From Domibacillus sp. PGB-M46 (GTDB taxonomy: Bacteria; Bacillota; Bacilli; Bacillales; Domibacillaceae), in NCBI RefSeq assembly GCF_022668875.1, contig NZ_JAKGCR010000020.1, forward strand, positions 1-64,000: a stretch of 64,000 nt of DNA, given 5' to 3'. The translations under genes and the position numbers were made by a program. The notes below the pieces were generated by a model, which had not been told where the DNA came from, did no database searches, and saw nothing but the letters and a program-made list of their open reading frames with translations. Below are positions 7,998-15,937 of this stretch, one piece after another (positions within the stretch are counted from its first letter, which is position 1; every line of letters begins with the position of its first letter).

Positions 7998-8861
7998 ATG
8001 GATGAAAAAGACTGGGTGGCTCTTCGGGTATTATATGAAGAGAAAAATTTCAGCCGGGCTGCTGAACGTTTATACATTTCACAGCCGGCTCTCACTTATC
8101 GTTTAAAAAATCTAGAAAAAGAATTTGGCACAAGCTTGTTTTTTAAAATAAAAAGCGGCATTGAATTTACATCCGAAGGCATTTATTTGGCCGATTATGC
8201 AGAAGAAATGATCAAAAAACTGCAAAAAACAAAGGATTACATGCTGAATATGCAAAATGAAGTAAGAGGTACCCTTCGCCTTGGCGTTTCCAGCAATTTT
8301 GCCCAGTATAAACTGCCGAAGATTTTAAAAAAATTCTCCGCCCAGTATCCAAATGTTCAGTTCAGTGTAAACACGGGATGGAGCACGGACATTATGCACC
8401 TTTTAAATTCCTCCAGTGTGCAGCTGGGCATTTTACGCGGAAACTATGAGTGGTACGGCATTAAAACACTGCTCCATAAAGAGAGGCTTTGTTTAATTTC
8501 AAAAGAAGACGTTGATTTGGAAGACCTGCCTGAACTTCCGTTTATCAATTATAAAACGGACAGTTCCCTGAAAAACTTAATGAATGACTGGTGGCATGAC
8601 CGCTTTCCGGATCCGCCGAGAGTAACGATGGAAAACGACCGGCAGGAAACCTGCAAAGAAATGGTCAAGCAGGGGCTTGGCGTATCGATCCTGCCAGAAA
8701 TCTGTCTTCAGCCTTCAGACAACCTTCATACATATGGATTGTCTTTTAAAAACGGAGAGCCTGTCCTGAGAAATACCTGGCTTATGTACAGCCAGGATGC
8801 GCTGCGGCTTTCTACCGTCAAAACCTTTATCGATTTTTTGAACAAAAAGGAAAATATATAA
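7998..8861 (+). CDS. LysR family transcriptional regulator (tricarboxylate locus)
   Basis: A 287-residue regulator. Residues 1-60 form the winged helix-turn-helix (FSRAAERLYISQPALTYRL), followed by the linker helix and a two-lobed effector domain with the usual GTLRLGVSSNF start at about 91. A GGAGGCGG site precedes the ATG. It sits between the divergent PrpF-like gene and the downstream CitMHS gene, and inverted repeats of matching size occur before both. It therefore probably activates both in response to a tricarboxylate; the effector is inferred. A terminator follows directly. Confidence 0.9.
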   Translation: MDEKDWVALRVLYEEKNFSRAAERLYISQPALTYRLKNLEKEFGTSLFFKIKSGIEFTSEGIYLADYAEEMIKKLQKTKDYMLNMQNEVRGTLRLGVSSNFAQYKLPKILKKFSAQYPNVQFSVNTGWSTDIMHLLNSSSVQLGILRGNYEWYGIKTLLHKERLCLISKEDVDLEDLPELPFINYKTDSSLKNLMNDWWHDRFPDPPRVTMENDRQETCKEMVKQGLGVSILPEICLQPSDNLHTYGLSFKNGEPVLRNTWLMYSQDALRLSTVKTFIDFLNKKENI

Positions 8862-8873
8862 TCATATTCAAAG

Positions 8874-8896
8874 CGCAGGAACACCTCCTGCGTTTT
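8874..8896 (+). terminator. Terminator of the lysR gene
   Basis: Stem CGCAGG / CCTGCG (8874-8879 and 8887-8892) followed by TTTT, 12 nt after the stop codon. Confidence 0.65.
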
Positions 8897-8957
8897 AGAT
8901 TATAAATAATTTTTATTAAAAATTTAAAAAATAATGTATTTCCTTTATCTCTTTCTT

Positions 8958-8975
8958 TGTATTACGCTGAATACA
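8958..8975. promoter_or_regulatory. Probable LysR operator upstream of the CitMHS gene
   Basis: Inverted repeat TGTATT-N6-AATACA about 60 bp before the transporter start. It shares the GTAT/ATAC half sites with the repeat at 7909-7925. Confidence 0.4.
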
Positions 8976-9034
8976 GAGCATATCCTATACGGCCTTTTAA
9001 CTTGTAAGCGATTACTTTATGAGGAGGGATTTTT

Positions 9035-10351
9035 ATTCTTACATTACTCGGTATATCCATGGTGGTTGTGTTCACGTATTTAATTATGGCTAAACGTTTA
9101 ACTCCGGTTGCGGCTCTTACCATTGTGCCTATCCTCTTTGCGGTGATCGGCGGGTTCGGTTCCAAACTTGGGGACATGATGATGGAGGGATTGAAAACGG
9201 TTGCACCTTCAGCCGCCCTGCTCCTATTCGCTATCCTGTTTTTCGGTGTTTTAATTGATGCGGGTTTGTTTGATCCTCTTATTCAGAAAATGCTGAAGAT
9301 TGTAAAAGGGGATCCGGTTAAAATCGCAATTGGAACCGCAGTGTTAGCACTGACGGTTGCACTGGATGGAGATGGGACAACGACTCATATGATTACCATC
9401 TCAGCTATGTTTCCGCTTTATAAACGTTTAGGGATGAAGCCGCTTGTGCTGGCGACGATTTCCCTGCTTTCTTTAAGCATTATGAGCGGCATGACACCAT
9501 GGGGCGGTCCTGCCACAAGAGCCATTACCTCGTTAGGTCTTGATGCAGGCGACTTTTTCATTCCACTTCTTCCAACGATGTTTGGCGGTATGGCTTGTGT
9601 GATCGGCATTGCTTTTCTTCTAGGTAAAAAGGAACGTGAACGCATTGGGGTTATTGAAATTGATCTTGCTGCGCAGAATCAGGCTTCTCTTTCCGAAGCA
9701 GCAGCAGCCTATGCTTTGCAGGAAGATATTAAGCGCCCGAAATTAGTGTGGGTAAACCTGCTGCTGGTTCTTTCGGTTATGGTGATCTTAGTGATGGGGC
9801 TTCTTCCGGTGCCCGTACTGTTCTTAATTGGTTTTGTGCTTGCTTCCATGATCAATTACCCGAATTTAGAACAACAGAAAGAACGGATGCTGGCACATGC
9901 CGGAAATGCTTTAACGGTAGTAACGCTTGTGTTTGCTGCAGGCATCTTCACTGGTATTTTTGAAGGAACCAAAATGGTCGATGCCATTGCCAATTCACTT
10001 GTAGCCATTATTCCTGAATCTTTAGGATCTTTCTTCCCGCTTGTTGTGGCGTTAACCAGCATGCCATTTACATTTGTACTTTCAAATGATGCTTACTATT
10101 TCGGTGTGCTCCCCATTTTAGCAGAAGCCGCATCCGCTTACGGAATCGATCCTGTTGAAGTAGCGCGGGCTTCCGTTCTTGGCCAGCCGGTTCATTTTTT
10201 AAGCCCGCTTGTAGCTTCTACCCTTCTGCTAGTTGGCATGGTGAAAACAGACCTTGGAGAATTTCAGCGGTATGCCATTAAATGGTCCATTCTTTGTTCC
10301 CTTTTCGTCATTGTAGTCGCGGTGCTGACCGGAGCAATTTCTATTTTTTAA
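9035..10351 (+). CDS. CitMHS family tricarboxylate transporter, probable ATT start
   Basis: A 438-residue membrane protein of the citrate-Mg2+:H+ / citrate-Ca2+:H+ symporter family. About twelve hydrophobic segments are present, with the family's LTVALDGDGTTTHMITISAM near residue 108 and MTPWGGPATRA near 152. The first ATG (9059) has no ribosome binding site and would cut into the first membrane segment. In frame, an ATT at 9035 stands 7 nt after a strong GGAGG (9023-9027) and restores ILTLLGISM, which fits family N-termini. I therefore start at ATT, a very rare start codon. It should import citrate, aconitate or a related metal-tricarboxylate complex, in the module with the PrpF-type isomerase. 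Confidence 0.88.
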   Translation: MLTLLGISMVVVFTYLIMAKRLTPVAALTIVPILFAVIGGFGSKLGDMMMEGLKTVAPSAALLLFAILFFGVLIDAGLFDPLIQKMLKIVKGDPVKIAIGTAVLALTVALDGDGTTTHMITISAMFPLYKRLGMKPLVLATISLLSLSIMSGMTPWGGPATRAITSLGLDAGDFFIPLLPTMFGGMACVIGIAFLLGKKERERIGVIEIDLAAQNQASLSEAAAAYALQEDIKRPKLVWVNLLLVLSVMVILVMGLLPVPVLFLIGFVLASMINYPNLEQQKERMLAHAGNALTVVTLVFAAGIFTGIFEGTKMVDAIANSLVAIIPESLGSFFPLVVALTSMPFTFVLSNDAYYFGVLPILAEAASAYGIDPVEVARASVLGQPVHFLSPLVASTLLLVGMVKTDLGEFQRYAIKWSILCSLFVIVVAVLTGAISIF

Positions 10352-10355
10352 TAAA

Positions 10356-10390
10356 CAATGAGGGCTGCTCATCAAGAGCAGCCCTCATTG
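10356..10390. terminator. Bidirectional terminator between CitMHS gene and yyaC
   Basis: A perfect 15-bp stem, CAATGAGGGCTGCTC with GAGCAGCCCTCATTG, loop of 5 nt. It overlaps the last codons of yyaC on the other strand, so two convergent genes share it. Confidence 0.75.
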
Positions 10391-10959
10391 TGTGTAATAA
10401 CACGTACGATTGTTTTGGCCAGCTTCATCACCGTATGCAGGCGGGTATCGTTTAAAAATTGCGCGGCTGGCAGCGGATCGAGGTAATTCACAACACCGGT
10501 TAAATGATAATCTCCTACTGCCGGCAGCACTTTTTTCAATGCCTGGCCCGGCAGAAGAGGCCCTTCCTTCAACAAAACCGCCCCTACCTGCTCTTTTTCT
10601 CCGAGCCCCGCATCGATACTAATGATAAACGGCTGCCCAAACCGCCTTTTTACGGCTTTTAATGTACTTTCTAAATTAAACGCATGAACCGGTTCTTCGA
10701 GTGTACCGTAAATACAGTAAGAAGTATTTTCTTTTAACATCGTTCCTACTAAAGGTCCCAGCGCGTCGCCAATCGACCGATCTGATCCAACACACAAGAA
10801 AATAATTTCCCTGCCTTCATTCAATGGCTGCCGGAGAAGATCATTTAGGACATGGGACATTGTTTCAATCTCCTGGTCTGTGATTCGTGTATTATCATAA
10901 ACAGAACATAGCACTTTTTGCTTTACCTCTTTGTTCTTTTGGCCGCCGAAAAATCCCAT
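10372..10959 (-). CDS. yyaC: Sporulation protein YyaC (GPR-like protease fold)
   Basis: A 195-residue protein of the DUF1256/YyaC family, found across endospore formers and structurally related to the germination protease GPR. Conserved blocks include FLCVGSDRSIGDALGPLVG at about residues 54-72 and SIDAGLGEKEQVGAV near 113-127. The mature role is unsettled, but expression during sporulation is established in B. subtilis. The ATG at 10959 has an AAGGGGGAAG site. The first 37 bp overlap a short upstream ORF in another frame (10923-11048). The length is close to the 205 residues of the B. subtilis protein. Confidence 0.88.
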   Translation of the reverse strand: MGFFGGQKNKEVKQKVLCSVYDNTRITDQEIETMSHVLNDLLRQPLNEGREIIFLCVGSDRSIGDALGPLVGTMLKENTSYCIYGTLEEPVHAFNLESTLKAVKRRFGQPFIISIDAGLGEKEQVGAVLLKEGPLLPGQALKKVLPAVGDYHLTGVVNYLDPLPAAQFLNDTRLHTVMKLAKTIVRVITHNEGCS

Positions 10960-11048
10960 CGTCTTCCCCCTTTGTCTTCATTATAGAACGCTTCGGATCC
11001 AAAGGCACCTTCAAACCAGGCGCGCAATGCATTTAAAAACAAAAACAT
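10923..11048 (-). CDS. Possible 41-residue leader ORF overlapping yyaC
   Basis: ATG at 11048 follows GAAGAGGAG with 5-6 nt spacing. The frame runs 41 codons (starting MFLFLNALRAWFEGAFG) to a TAA inside the yyaC coding sequence, so yyaC starts within it in another frame. An amphipathic N-terminal half is followed by a strongly basic tail. It could be a small protein or a leader that couples translation to yyaC. The evidence is only the ribosome binding site and the position. Confidence 0.35.
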   Translation of the reverse strand: MFLFLNALRAWFEGAFGSEAFYNEDKGGRRWDFSAAKRTKR

Positions 11049-11063
11049 TATATTCTCCTCTTC

Positions 11064-11101
11064 ATATACAAAAATATATGTATACATATATTTTTGTATA
11101 T
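11064..11101. repeat. 38-bp perfect palindrome upstream of yyaC
   Basis: The left half (from 11064) reads ATATACAAAAATATATGTA and the right half is its exact reverse complement, with the centre at 11082/11083 and no loop. It lies just before the short ORF and yyaC on the minus strand. It is AT-only apart from four symmetrical G/C pairs. No T-run of terminator type follows in the minus direction, so it looks more like an operator or cruciform site than a terminator. Confidence 0.7.
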
Positions 11102-11194
11102 AAGTATACACATATACATTTACAATGATGAAAACAAACATGAATAGATATATTTGACACTCTTTGGACTTCGCTAAAAAGTTTAAACAAGGAA

Positions 11195-11219
11195 CAAAAA
11201 AGAGCTTTTATAAAAGCTC
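11195..11219 (-). terminator. Terminator of the YcxB-family gene
   Basis: Perfect stem GAGCTTTTA/TAAAAGCTC (11202-11219) followed on the minus strand by TTTTTT, 10 nt after the stop codon. Confidence 0.8.
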
Positions 11220-11228
11220 CCTTCTTGC

Positions 11229-11750
11229 TTAAATAAAATTCACGCTTTTCACTAATGTCTTAAATTCTTCTTGTCTATCCTCATTTTCAAAAACTCGTTT
11301 TGGAACTATATATGCCTCCATTATGCTGATAAAAAGAAAAAAATACGCTTCATTCTCCTCCACTCGCTCAATACCAGACCAGTTTGTTTTTTTCTCGCCT
11401 GCACGGTTTTTCTCGGTAAAACCTTTTCTATCCATTACAAGCGTATGCAGTCCAAACATGTTATCATTTCTGCTCTCATTTAACATTTTACTTACATTTC
11501 TCTTTATATGCCCGTAAAAGAACTTAGGATACAAAATAACCCATAAGACCGAAGCCACTGCAAACGTAATAAAAAGCCCTGACAGCCATTCTTCTGTCAC
11601 CCAGGAAACAACCAGCGCAAACAGTAAAAAAAGAACAGGCCCCATCAGACGCTGCATTATTAAAGCACGTTTTACCGTTTCCGATTGCTTGGCAGCATGC
11701 AGCTGGAAAGCCAGGTAATCCTCTTTTGTTAAATCGTATGTCAGTTCCAT
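11229..11750 (-). CDS. YcxB family membrane protein
   Basis: A 173-residue protein with two adjacent membrane segments (about 34-52 and 54-74), then a cytoplasmic YcxB-like C-terminal domain containing LVMDRKGFTEKNRAGEKKTN and the pattern WSGIERVEENEAYFFLFI near residues 123-140. The family is widespread in Firmicutes and has no established function. AAGGGGACAAAA precedes the ATG. It is monocistronic with a strong terminator and unrelated neighbours. Confidence 0.8.
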   Translation of the reverse strand: MELTYDLTKEDYLAFQLHAAKQSETVKRALIMQRLMGPVLFLLFALVVSWVTEEWLSGLFITFAVASVLWVILYPKFFYGHIKRNVSKMLNESRNDNMFGLHTLVMDRKGFTEKNRAGEKKTNWSGIERVEENEAYFFLFISIMEAYIVPKRVFENEDRQEEFKTLVKSVNFI

Positions 11751-12077
11751 TTTTGTCCCCTTTTTACCATCTCTGTTAGAAAGCTATACTTAGTATGTTA
11801 AATAAAATATTGTTTAGCTCATCTTTCCTCTATCATTATCGCATAAACAATGACCGATATATTTTAACACGGTCAAGCCCGCTTTCCTAAAATCTTTTAA
11901 GTAGATTGTGATAGACCTATTCGTAACCGCTTTGTATATTTGATGGCTAGTCTCAATATGTTACTTATTTAACGCGATAAAGCTTGAAAGGATCAAAACA
12001 GCAAAGCGGTTATGCAGTTCATTGCATGAAAATGAATTTGTCTCTATAATGACCGAAGTGAAAGGAGACGAATTACG
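11751..12077. other. Divergent intergenic region, YcxB gene / YitT gene
   Basis: About 327 bp without a gene. The YitT promoter at 12022-12050 is clear. Promoter-like AT-rich DNA next to the YcxB gene has no good -35/-10 pair that I can defend. Confidence 0.5.
12022..12050 (+). promoter_or_regulatory. Sigma-A promoter of the YitT-family gene
   Basis: -35 TTGCAT (12022-12027), 17-bp spacer, consensus -10 TATAAT (12045-12050); start point about 20 nt before the coding sequence. Confidence 0.65.
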
Positions 12078-12953
12078 TTGTACCAAGTTAAGCAATATTC
12101 ATTTTTAGTATTAGGCACCTTTATCATTGCCCTATGTTTTAACTTACTGCAAAGTCCGAATCAGATTGCTTCTGGCGGATTAACCGGTGCATCTCTTGTT
12201 TTAGGTGATGTATTTCATATTTCTTCAGCTATCATTCTCTGGGCAGCCACACTGGTGCTGCTGATTGGCGGCAGCTGCTTTTTAGGCCTTCATACCATTT
12301 TAAAAAATATTATTGGTTCTCTTTTAATTCCTTTTTTCGTTTATGTTACAAAAGAAATCCCTCCGCTTACACATGATCCTCTACTTGCGGCAATTTATGG
12401 CGGTTTAGGGGTAGGGCTTGGCTTGGCCGTCGTGTTCCGGGCAGAAGGAAACACGGGCGGGTTTACCCTGATTGCGCAAATTCTGCATAAGAAAAAAGCA
12501 ATCAAACATAGCACATCCATTATGGTGATGGATGCAGCGGTTATGATTGCAGGAGGAATCGTTTTTTCTCCGGAAAAAGCATTGTACGCATTAGTCGGCG
12601 CATTTGTCACCCGGTTAACGATGGATTATGCGTTGCGGGTTCAGCAGAAAAACTCTAAAGTGGCATATATTATTTCTTCAGTGGAATTTGAAAAGCAGAT
12701 CAGCGAATCTATCTTAACCGAATTGGATCGGGGATTAACGAAGCTTTCTGGTTCAGGCGGCTACACGAATAACGAAAGAATCGTGATGGTGACGGTGCTG
12801 GCTCCGTCAAAAATCGCGACATTAAGAGCTCTGGTTCAAGATATTGATTCGCATGCCTTTATTATTTTATGTGAGGCGACGGAAGTATTCGGTGAAGGAT
12901 TCACCCAGCCGGTTTCTCCTCCTAAGAAGCTTGTTTCTTCCAACGCCATCTAA
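12078..12953 (+). CDS. YitT family membrane protein (DUF161 + DUF2179)
   Basis: A 291-residue protein with about five membrane segments in the first 185 residues. The family signature LLQSPNQIASGGLTGASLVL lies near residues 23-42 and GLAVVFRAEGNTGGFTLIAQ near 115-134. A soluble C-terminal DUF2179 domain includes LTKLSGSGGYTNNERIVMVTVL. The function of YitT proteins is unknown; many copies occur per Bacillus genome. Translation starts at TTG, 9 nt after AAAGGAGA, and the next ATGs are far inside the first domain. Confidence 0.88.
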   Translation: MYQVKQYSFLVLGTFIIALCFNLLQSPNQIASGGLTGASLVLGDVFHISSAIILWAATLVLLIGGSCFLGLHTILKNIIGSLLIPFFVYVTKEIPPLTHDPLLAAIYGGLGVGLGLAVVFRAEGNTGGFTLIAQILHKKKAIKHSTSIMVMDAAVMIAGGIVFSPEKALYALVGAFVTRLTMDYALRVQQKNSKVAYIISSVEFEKQISESILTELDRGLTKLSGSGGYTNNERIVMVTVLAPSKIATLRALVQDIDSHAFIILCEATEVFGEGFTQPVSPPKKLVSSNAI

Positions 12954-13096
12954 TTACCTGCGCACGCCTCCTTCCCTCCTCTCTTCTGTTTGAATAAAAC
13001 AGGGTTTGGCAAAAACGTGGTTGATCGTTATGTTAGTTTGAATACTAAACGGGTAACGGAAACTATGGAGTTTGAACACATAGGGAGGAACGGAAT

Positions 13097-13999
13097 ATGG
13101 CAGATAAGAAATCTCGCGATGGATTAACGGTTGTCATAGCCGGCGCTTCGAGCGGACTTGGAAAAGGCACCGCACGCCGGCTTGCTTCCGAGGGAGCAAA
13201 CCTTGTACTGGGTGCCCGCCGTACGCAGCTGCTTGAAGAACTTGCGGAAGAATTCGGCCCAAATACAGCCGCTGTTAGGATGGATATTGGAAAAGAAGAA
13301 GATGTAAAGAAACTGTTTGATACGGCTATGGAGAAATTTGGCCGTATTGACGTGTGGATGAACATGGCCGGCGTCGGATTAATTGGCCCTTATACGGAAC
13401 TTCCAACCAAGGATCTGCAGCAGATTGTTCAAACAAATATACTCGGCACTATGTATGGCAGCCATTATGCCCTGCGCCAATTTAAAAAGCAAAAGTCAGG
13501 TACACTTATTAACCTTGGCTCCGTAGCCAGTAAAATCGCTTTTCCGTACTACACCGCCTATACAGCGACGAAATATGCAGTAGCCGGGCTGAGCGCCGGG
13601 CTTTATCAAGAAATGAAGCTTGAAAACTTTAAGGACATTCATGTATGTGTGGTCCATCCCTGGGCGACCGATACGCCTTGGTTTGATCATGCTGGAAATT
13701 ACACTGGCCATAAGGCGCAAATGAAACCGATGGACGATGCAGAAAATGTAGTAAGTGCCATTTTAGACTTATTGGATAACCCGCAGGAAAGCGTCGAAGT
13801 AGGTGTAAAAACAAAAGGATCCTCGATTTCGAGCAACTTGATGCCGGGATTGACCGAAACCTTGAATGCCAAGTATTTAAATAACGTGATTCAAGACGCT
13901 CCCCCTGCTCCTCCAAGCCCAGGTTCTCTGCATGAACCGATGGAAAGCGGCACTGGCGTTTCAGCCGGCCTTCGAGAGCGGATGAAGAAAGAGCAGTAA
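13097..13999 (+). CDS. SDR family NAD(P)-dependent oxidoreductase
   Basis: A 300-residue classical short-chain dehydrogenase. Residues 13-22 give the cofactor motif (AGASSGLGKG), NMAGVG at about 91 replaces the usual NNAG, and Tyr/Lys of the active site appear in YTAYTATKYAVAG near 152-164. The C-terminal 40 residues form a Pro/Ser-rich extension (APPAPPSPGSLHEP) beyond the fold. GGGAGGAAC precedes the ATG. Just upstream, GTTTGAATACTAAAC followed by GGGTAA could be an operator or part of a general-stress promoter; the spacing does not fit a normal sigma-B site. The substrate is unknown. Confidence 0.88.
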   Translation: MADKKSRDGLTVVIAGASSGLGKGTARRLASEGANLVLGARRTQLLEELAEEFGPNTAAVRMDIGKEEDVKKLFDTAMEKFGRIDVWMNMAGVGLIGPYTELPTKDLQQIVQTNILGTMYGSHYALRQFKKQKSGTLINLGSVASKIAFPYYTAYTATKYAVAGLSAGLYQEMKLENFKDIHVCVVHPWATDTPWFDHAGNYTGHKAQMKPMDDAENVVSAILDLLDNPQESVEVGVKTKGSSISSNLMPGLTETLNAKYLNNVIQDAPPAPPSPGSLHEPMESGTGVSAGLRERMKKEQ

Positions 14000-14016
14000 A
14001 AGATTTTCCAAACTTC

Positions 14017-14059
14017 AATACAAGGGTCCGCCTGCTTCACACAGGCGGACCTTTGTATT
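14017..14059. terminator. Bidirectional terminator, SDR gene / NrdH-like gene
   Basis: An 18-bp stem with core GTCCGCCTG / CAGGCGGAC and AATACAAGG/CTTTGTATT flanks, lying between two convergent genes. Confidence 0.8.
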
Positions 14060-14071
14060 TCCATCTATTTG

Positions 14072-14314
14072 TTAACCATTTTTGGCACGATCGATAATTT
14101 CCTGCAATTCCGGCGTAAAACCTTTGATAGCGCGGTTTTCCCATACGGTCACCGGCACGCCTAAAAAGCCGAATTCCTCTACTTCCTGCTGGTACTTCTC
14201 ACTTGCCCGTACGTCCCTTACTTCAAACGGTACTTTTTCTTCAGTCAGCACCCGTTTTACAAATTCGCACTCCACACAGTCATCCATTGAGTAGACAATT
14301 ACTTGTTTCATCAT
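14072..14314 (-). CDS. Glutaredoxin/NrdH-like thiol-disulfide protein
   Basis: An 80-residue single thioredoxin-fold domain with redox motif CVEC (Cys13, Cys16), the cis-proline segment FLGVPVTVWEN near residues 49-59 and a final GFTPELQEII helix, as in NrdH and YruB-type glutaredoxins. It would reduce disulfides in the cytoplasm, possibly fed by thioredoxin reductase. No nrdEF genes are nearby. AGAGGAAG lies upstream; either of two adjacent ATGs (14314 or 14311) could serve as the start. Confidence 0.85.
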   Translation of the reverse strand: MMKQVIVYSMDDCVECEFVKRVLTEEKVPFEVRDVRASEKYQQEVEEFGFLGVPVTVWENRAIKGFTPELQEIIDRAKNG

Positions 14315-14636
14315 AGTCCGGCTGCTTCCTCTGGTCCATTCATACTTGCTTGTTTTTTCATTTTCTCTCTATCCCTCTATCTTCGCTAAATTTTTCTTGT
14401 TGCTGTTATTTTATCATATATTGCTGATTCTATATCTATTCAGCCTGACAAACATGTCACTAACCACAAAAACCAGAGAATTTATAATACTCCTACTTAC
14501 CCATGTTTCTCTATGGTAAAATTTAGAGGTGCTTTTCCAAGTTTGCTAGAAGAACAATGATTATGCTAAAAGGCCAGCCGAAATTTAATCATTAATTGTT
14601 TCCGAAGCCATTCTTGTATGAAAGGAAAGATTATAT
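14315..14636. other. Divergent intergenic region, NrdH-like gene / MFS gene
   Basis: About 322 bp, no gene. It contains TATAAT sequences suited to a rightward promoter and a short inverted repeat TGACA-AACA-TGTCA at 14446-14459 of unknown meaning. Confidence 0.4.
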
Positions 14637-15851
14637 ATGCACACAGCGGCAAAACCGCAGCAAGTACAGCCCGTCACCATGTACCGTATTTTGTTTGCCA
14701 TCAGTTTAGGGCATTTTTTAAATGACTGTATGCAGTCGGTTGTACCGGCACTGTTCCCGATTCTTGAAAAGTCGATGAATCTAAACTATACACAGATCGG
14801 CTGGATCGCTTTTGCACTGAATATGACTTCATCCCTTATGCAGCCCGTATTTGGCGTCGTGGCAGATAAACGGCCGTCTCCCTTCCTGCTGCCTATCTCG
14901 ATGTGCTTAAGTATGATCGGCATGGTCGGTTTGGCCGTGGCGCCAAACTTTTATTTCGTGCTGGCTTCGGTGCTGTTTATTGGATTTGGATCGGCTATTT
15001 TTCACCCGGAGGGCTCCCGTGTAGCGTACATGGCTGCAGGAGCAAAGAGAGGGCTGGCCCAATCTATTTACCAAGTAGGCGGCAATACCGGCCAATCGAT
15101 GGCACCCCTTTTTACCGCGTTTATTTTTATTGGGCTTGGCCAGTTTGGGACGATTTGGTTCGTTCTGTTGGCGGGTCTTGGTGTTTTGATTTTATATGGT
15201 GTATCCAAGTGGTACAAAGGAGAAGCAGCTGTCCGAAAGCATGTTAACAAAAAGCAAGCGTCTGACCTTGCCATAAACAAAGAAATTATATTTGCTATAA
15301 GCCTTTTGATCTTTCTAGTGTTCGCCCGCTCGTGGTATAGTGCTGGCATTTTAAACTATTTTCAATTTTACGCTATCGAAAAATTTGATTTATCGATCAA
15401 AAGTGCGCAGCTGTATGTATTTTTATTTATGATAATGGGCGTATTTGGCACGTTTTTCGGAGGTCCGTTAGCCGATCGTTTCGGAAAACGAAATATTTTG
15501 CTTTTTTCTATGCTCGGCGCCGTGCCGTTCACTCTATTCCTGCCCCATGCTTCTCTTGTATTAACTGCGCCGCTGCTTATTTTGGCCGGTTTTATCATTC
15601 AATCAAGCTTTAGTGTGACCGTTGTGTATGCACAGGAACTGCTTCCGGGTAAGATAGGCCTTGTTTCAGGATTAATTGTAGGCCTCGCTTTTGGTATGGG
15701 AGCCATCGGTGCAGTGATTTTTGGCAAGTTAGCCGATGTATACAGCCTTCAGTTTGTGATGCTGTTTTGCAGTTTTTTACCGCTGCTCGGCCTGTTAACG
15801 TGGCTACTTCCGAGTGATAAACGCGTAAAAGAAATCCATGAGATGTCTTGA
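14637..15851 (+). CDS. MFS transporter, fosmidomycin resistance (Fsr) type
   Basis: A 404-residue, 12-segment major facilitator close to the Fsr/YfnC group: GHFLNDCMQSVVPALFPILE at residues 23-42, FHPEGSRVAYMAAG near 122 and a second-half GPLADRFGKRNILL near 276. Fsr proteins export fosmidomycin and some aromatic or acidic compounds; the physiological substrate here is unknown. GAAAGGAAAG precedes the ATG. It ends in a strong bidirectional terminator opposite the SemiSWEET gene. Confidence 0.85.
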   Translation: MHTAAKPQQVQPVTMYRILFAISLGHFLNDCMQSVVPALFPILEKSMNLNYTQIGWIAFALNMTSSLMQPVFGVVADKRPSPFLLPISMCLSMIGMVGLAVAPNFYFVLASVLFIGFGSAIFHPEGSRVAYMAAGAKRGLAQSIYQVGGNTGQSMAPLFTAFIFIGLGQFGTIWFVLLAGLGVLILYGVSKWYKGEAAVRKHVNKKQASDLAINKEIIFAISLLIFLVFARSWYSAGILNYFQFYAIEKFDLSIKSAQLYVFLFMIMGVFGTFFGGPLADRFGKRNILLFSMLGAVPFTLFLPHASLVLTAPLLILAGFIIQSSFSVTVVYAQELLPGKIGLVSGLIVGLAFGMGAIGAVIFGKLADVYSLQFVMLFCSFLPLLGLLTWLLPSDKRVKEIHEMS

Positions 15852-15900
15852 AACGTTCCCCTCAGCGGGCTCAAAGTGAAGAATAAGCTGCTGAAAACAA

Positions 15901-15937
15901 AAAGAAAAGCTGGACAAAAGTCCAGCTTTTCTTTTTT
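15901..15937. terminator. Bidirectional terminator, Fsr-type gene / beta-glucoside operon
   Basis: A 15-bp perfect stem with core AAAAGCTGGAC / GTCCAGCTTTT, a 4-nt loop and poly-T on both strands. Confidence 0.85.

Noticed and set aside
13020-13070. Sigma-B promoter for the SDR gene (GTTTGA ... GGGTAA)
   Set aside because: The spacing between the two elements is about 9 bp, too short for sigma-B.
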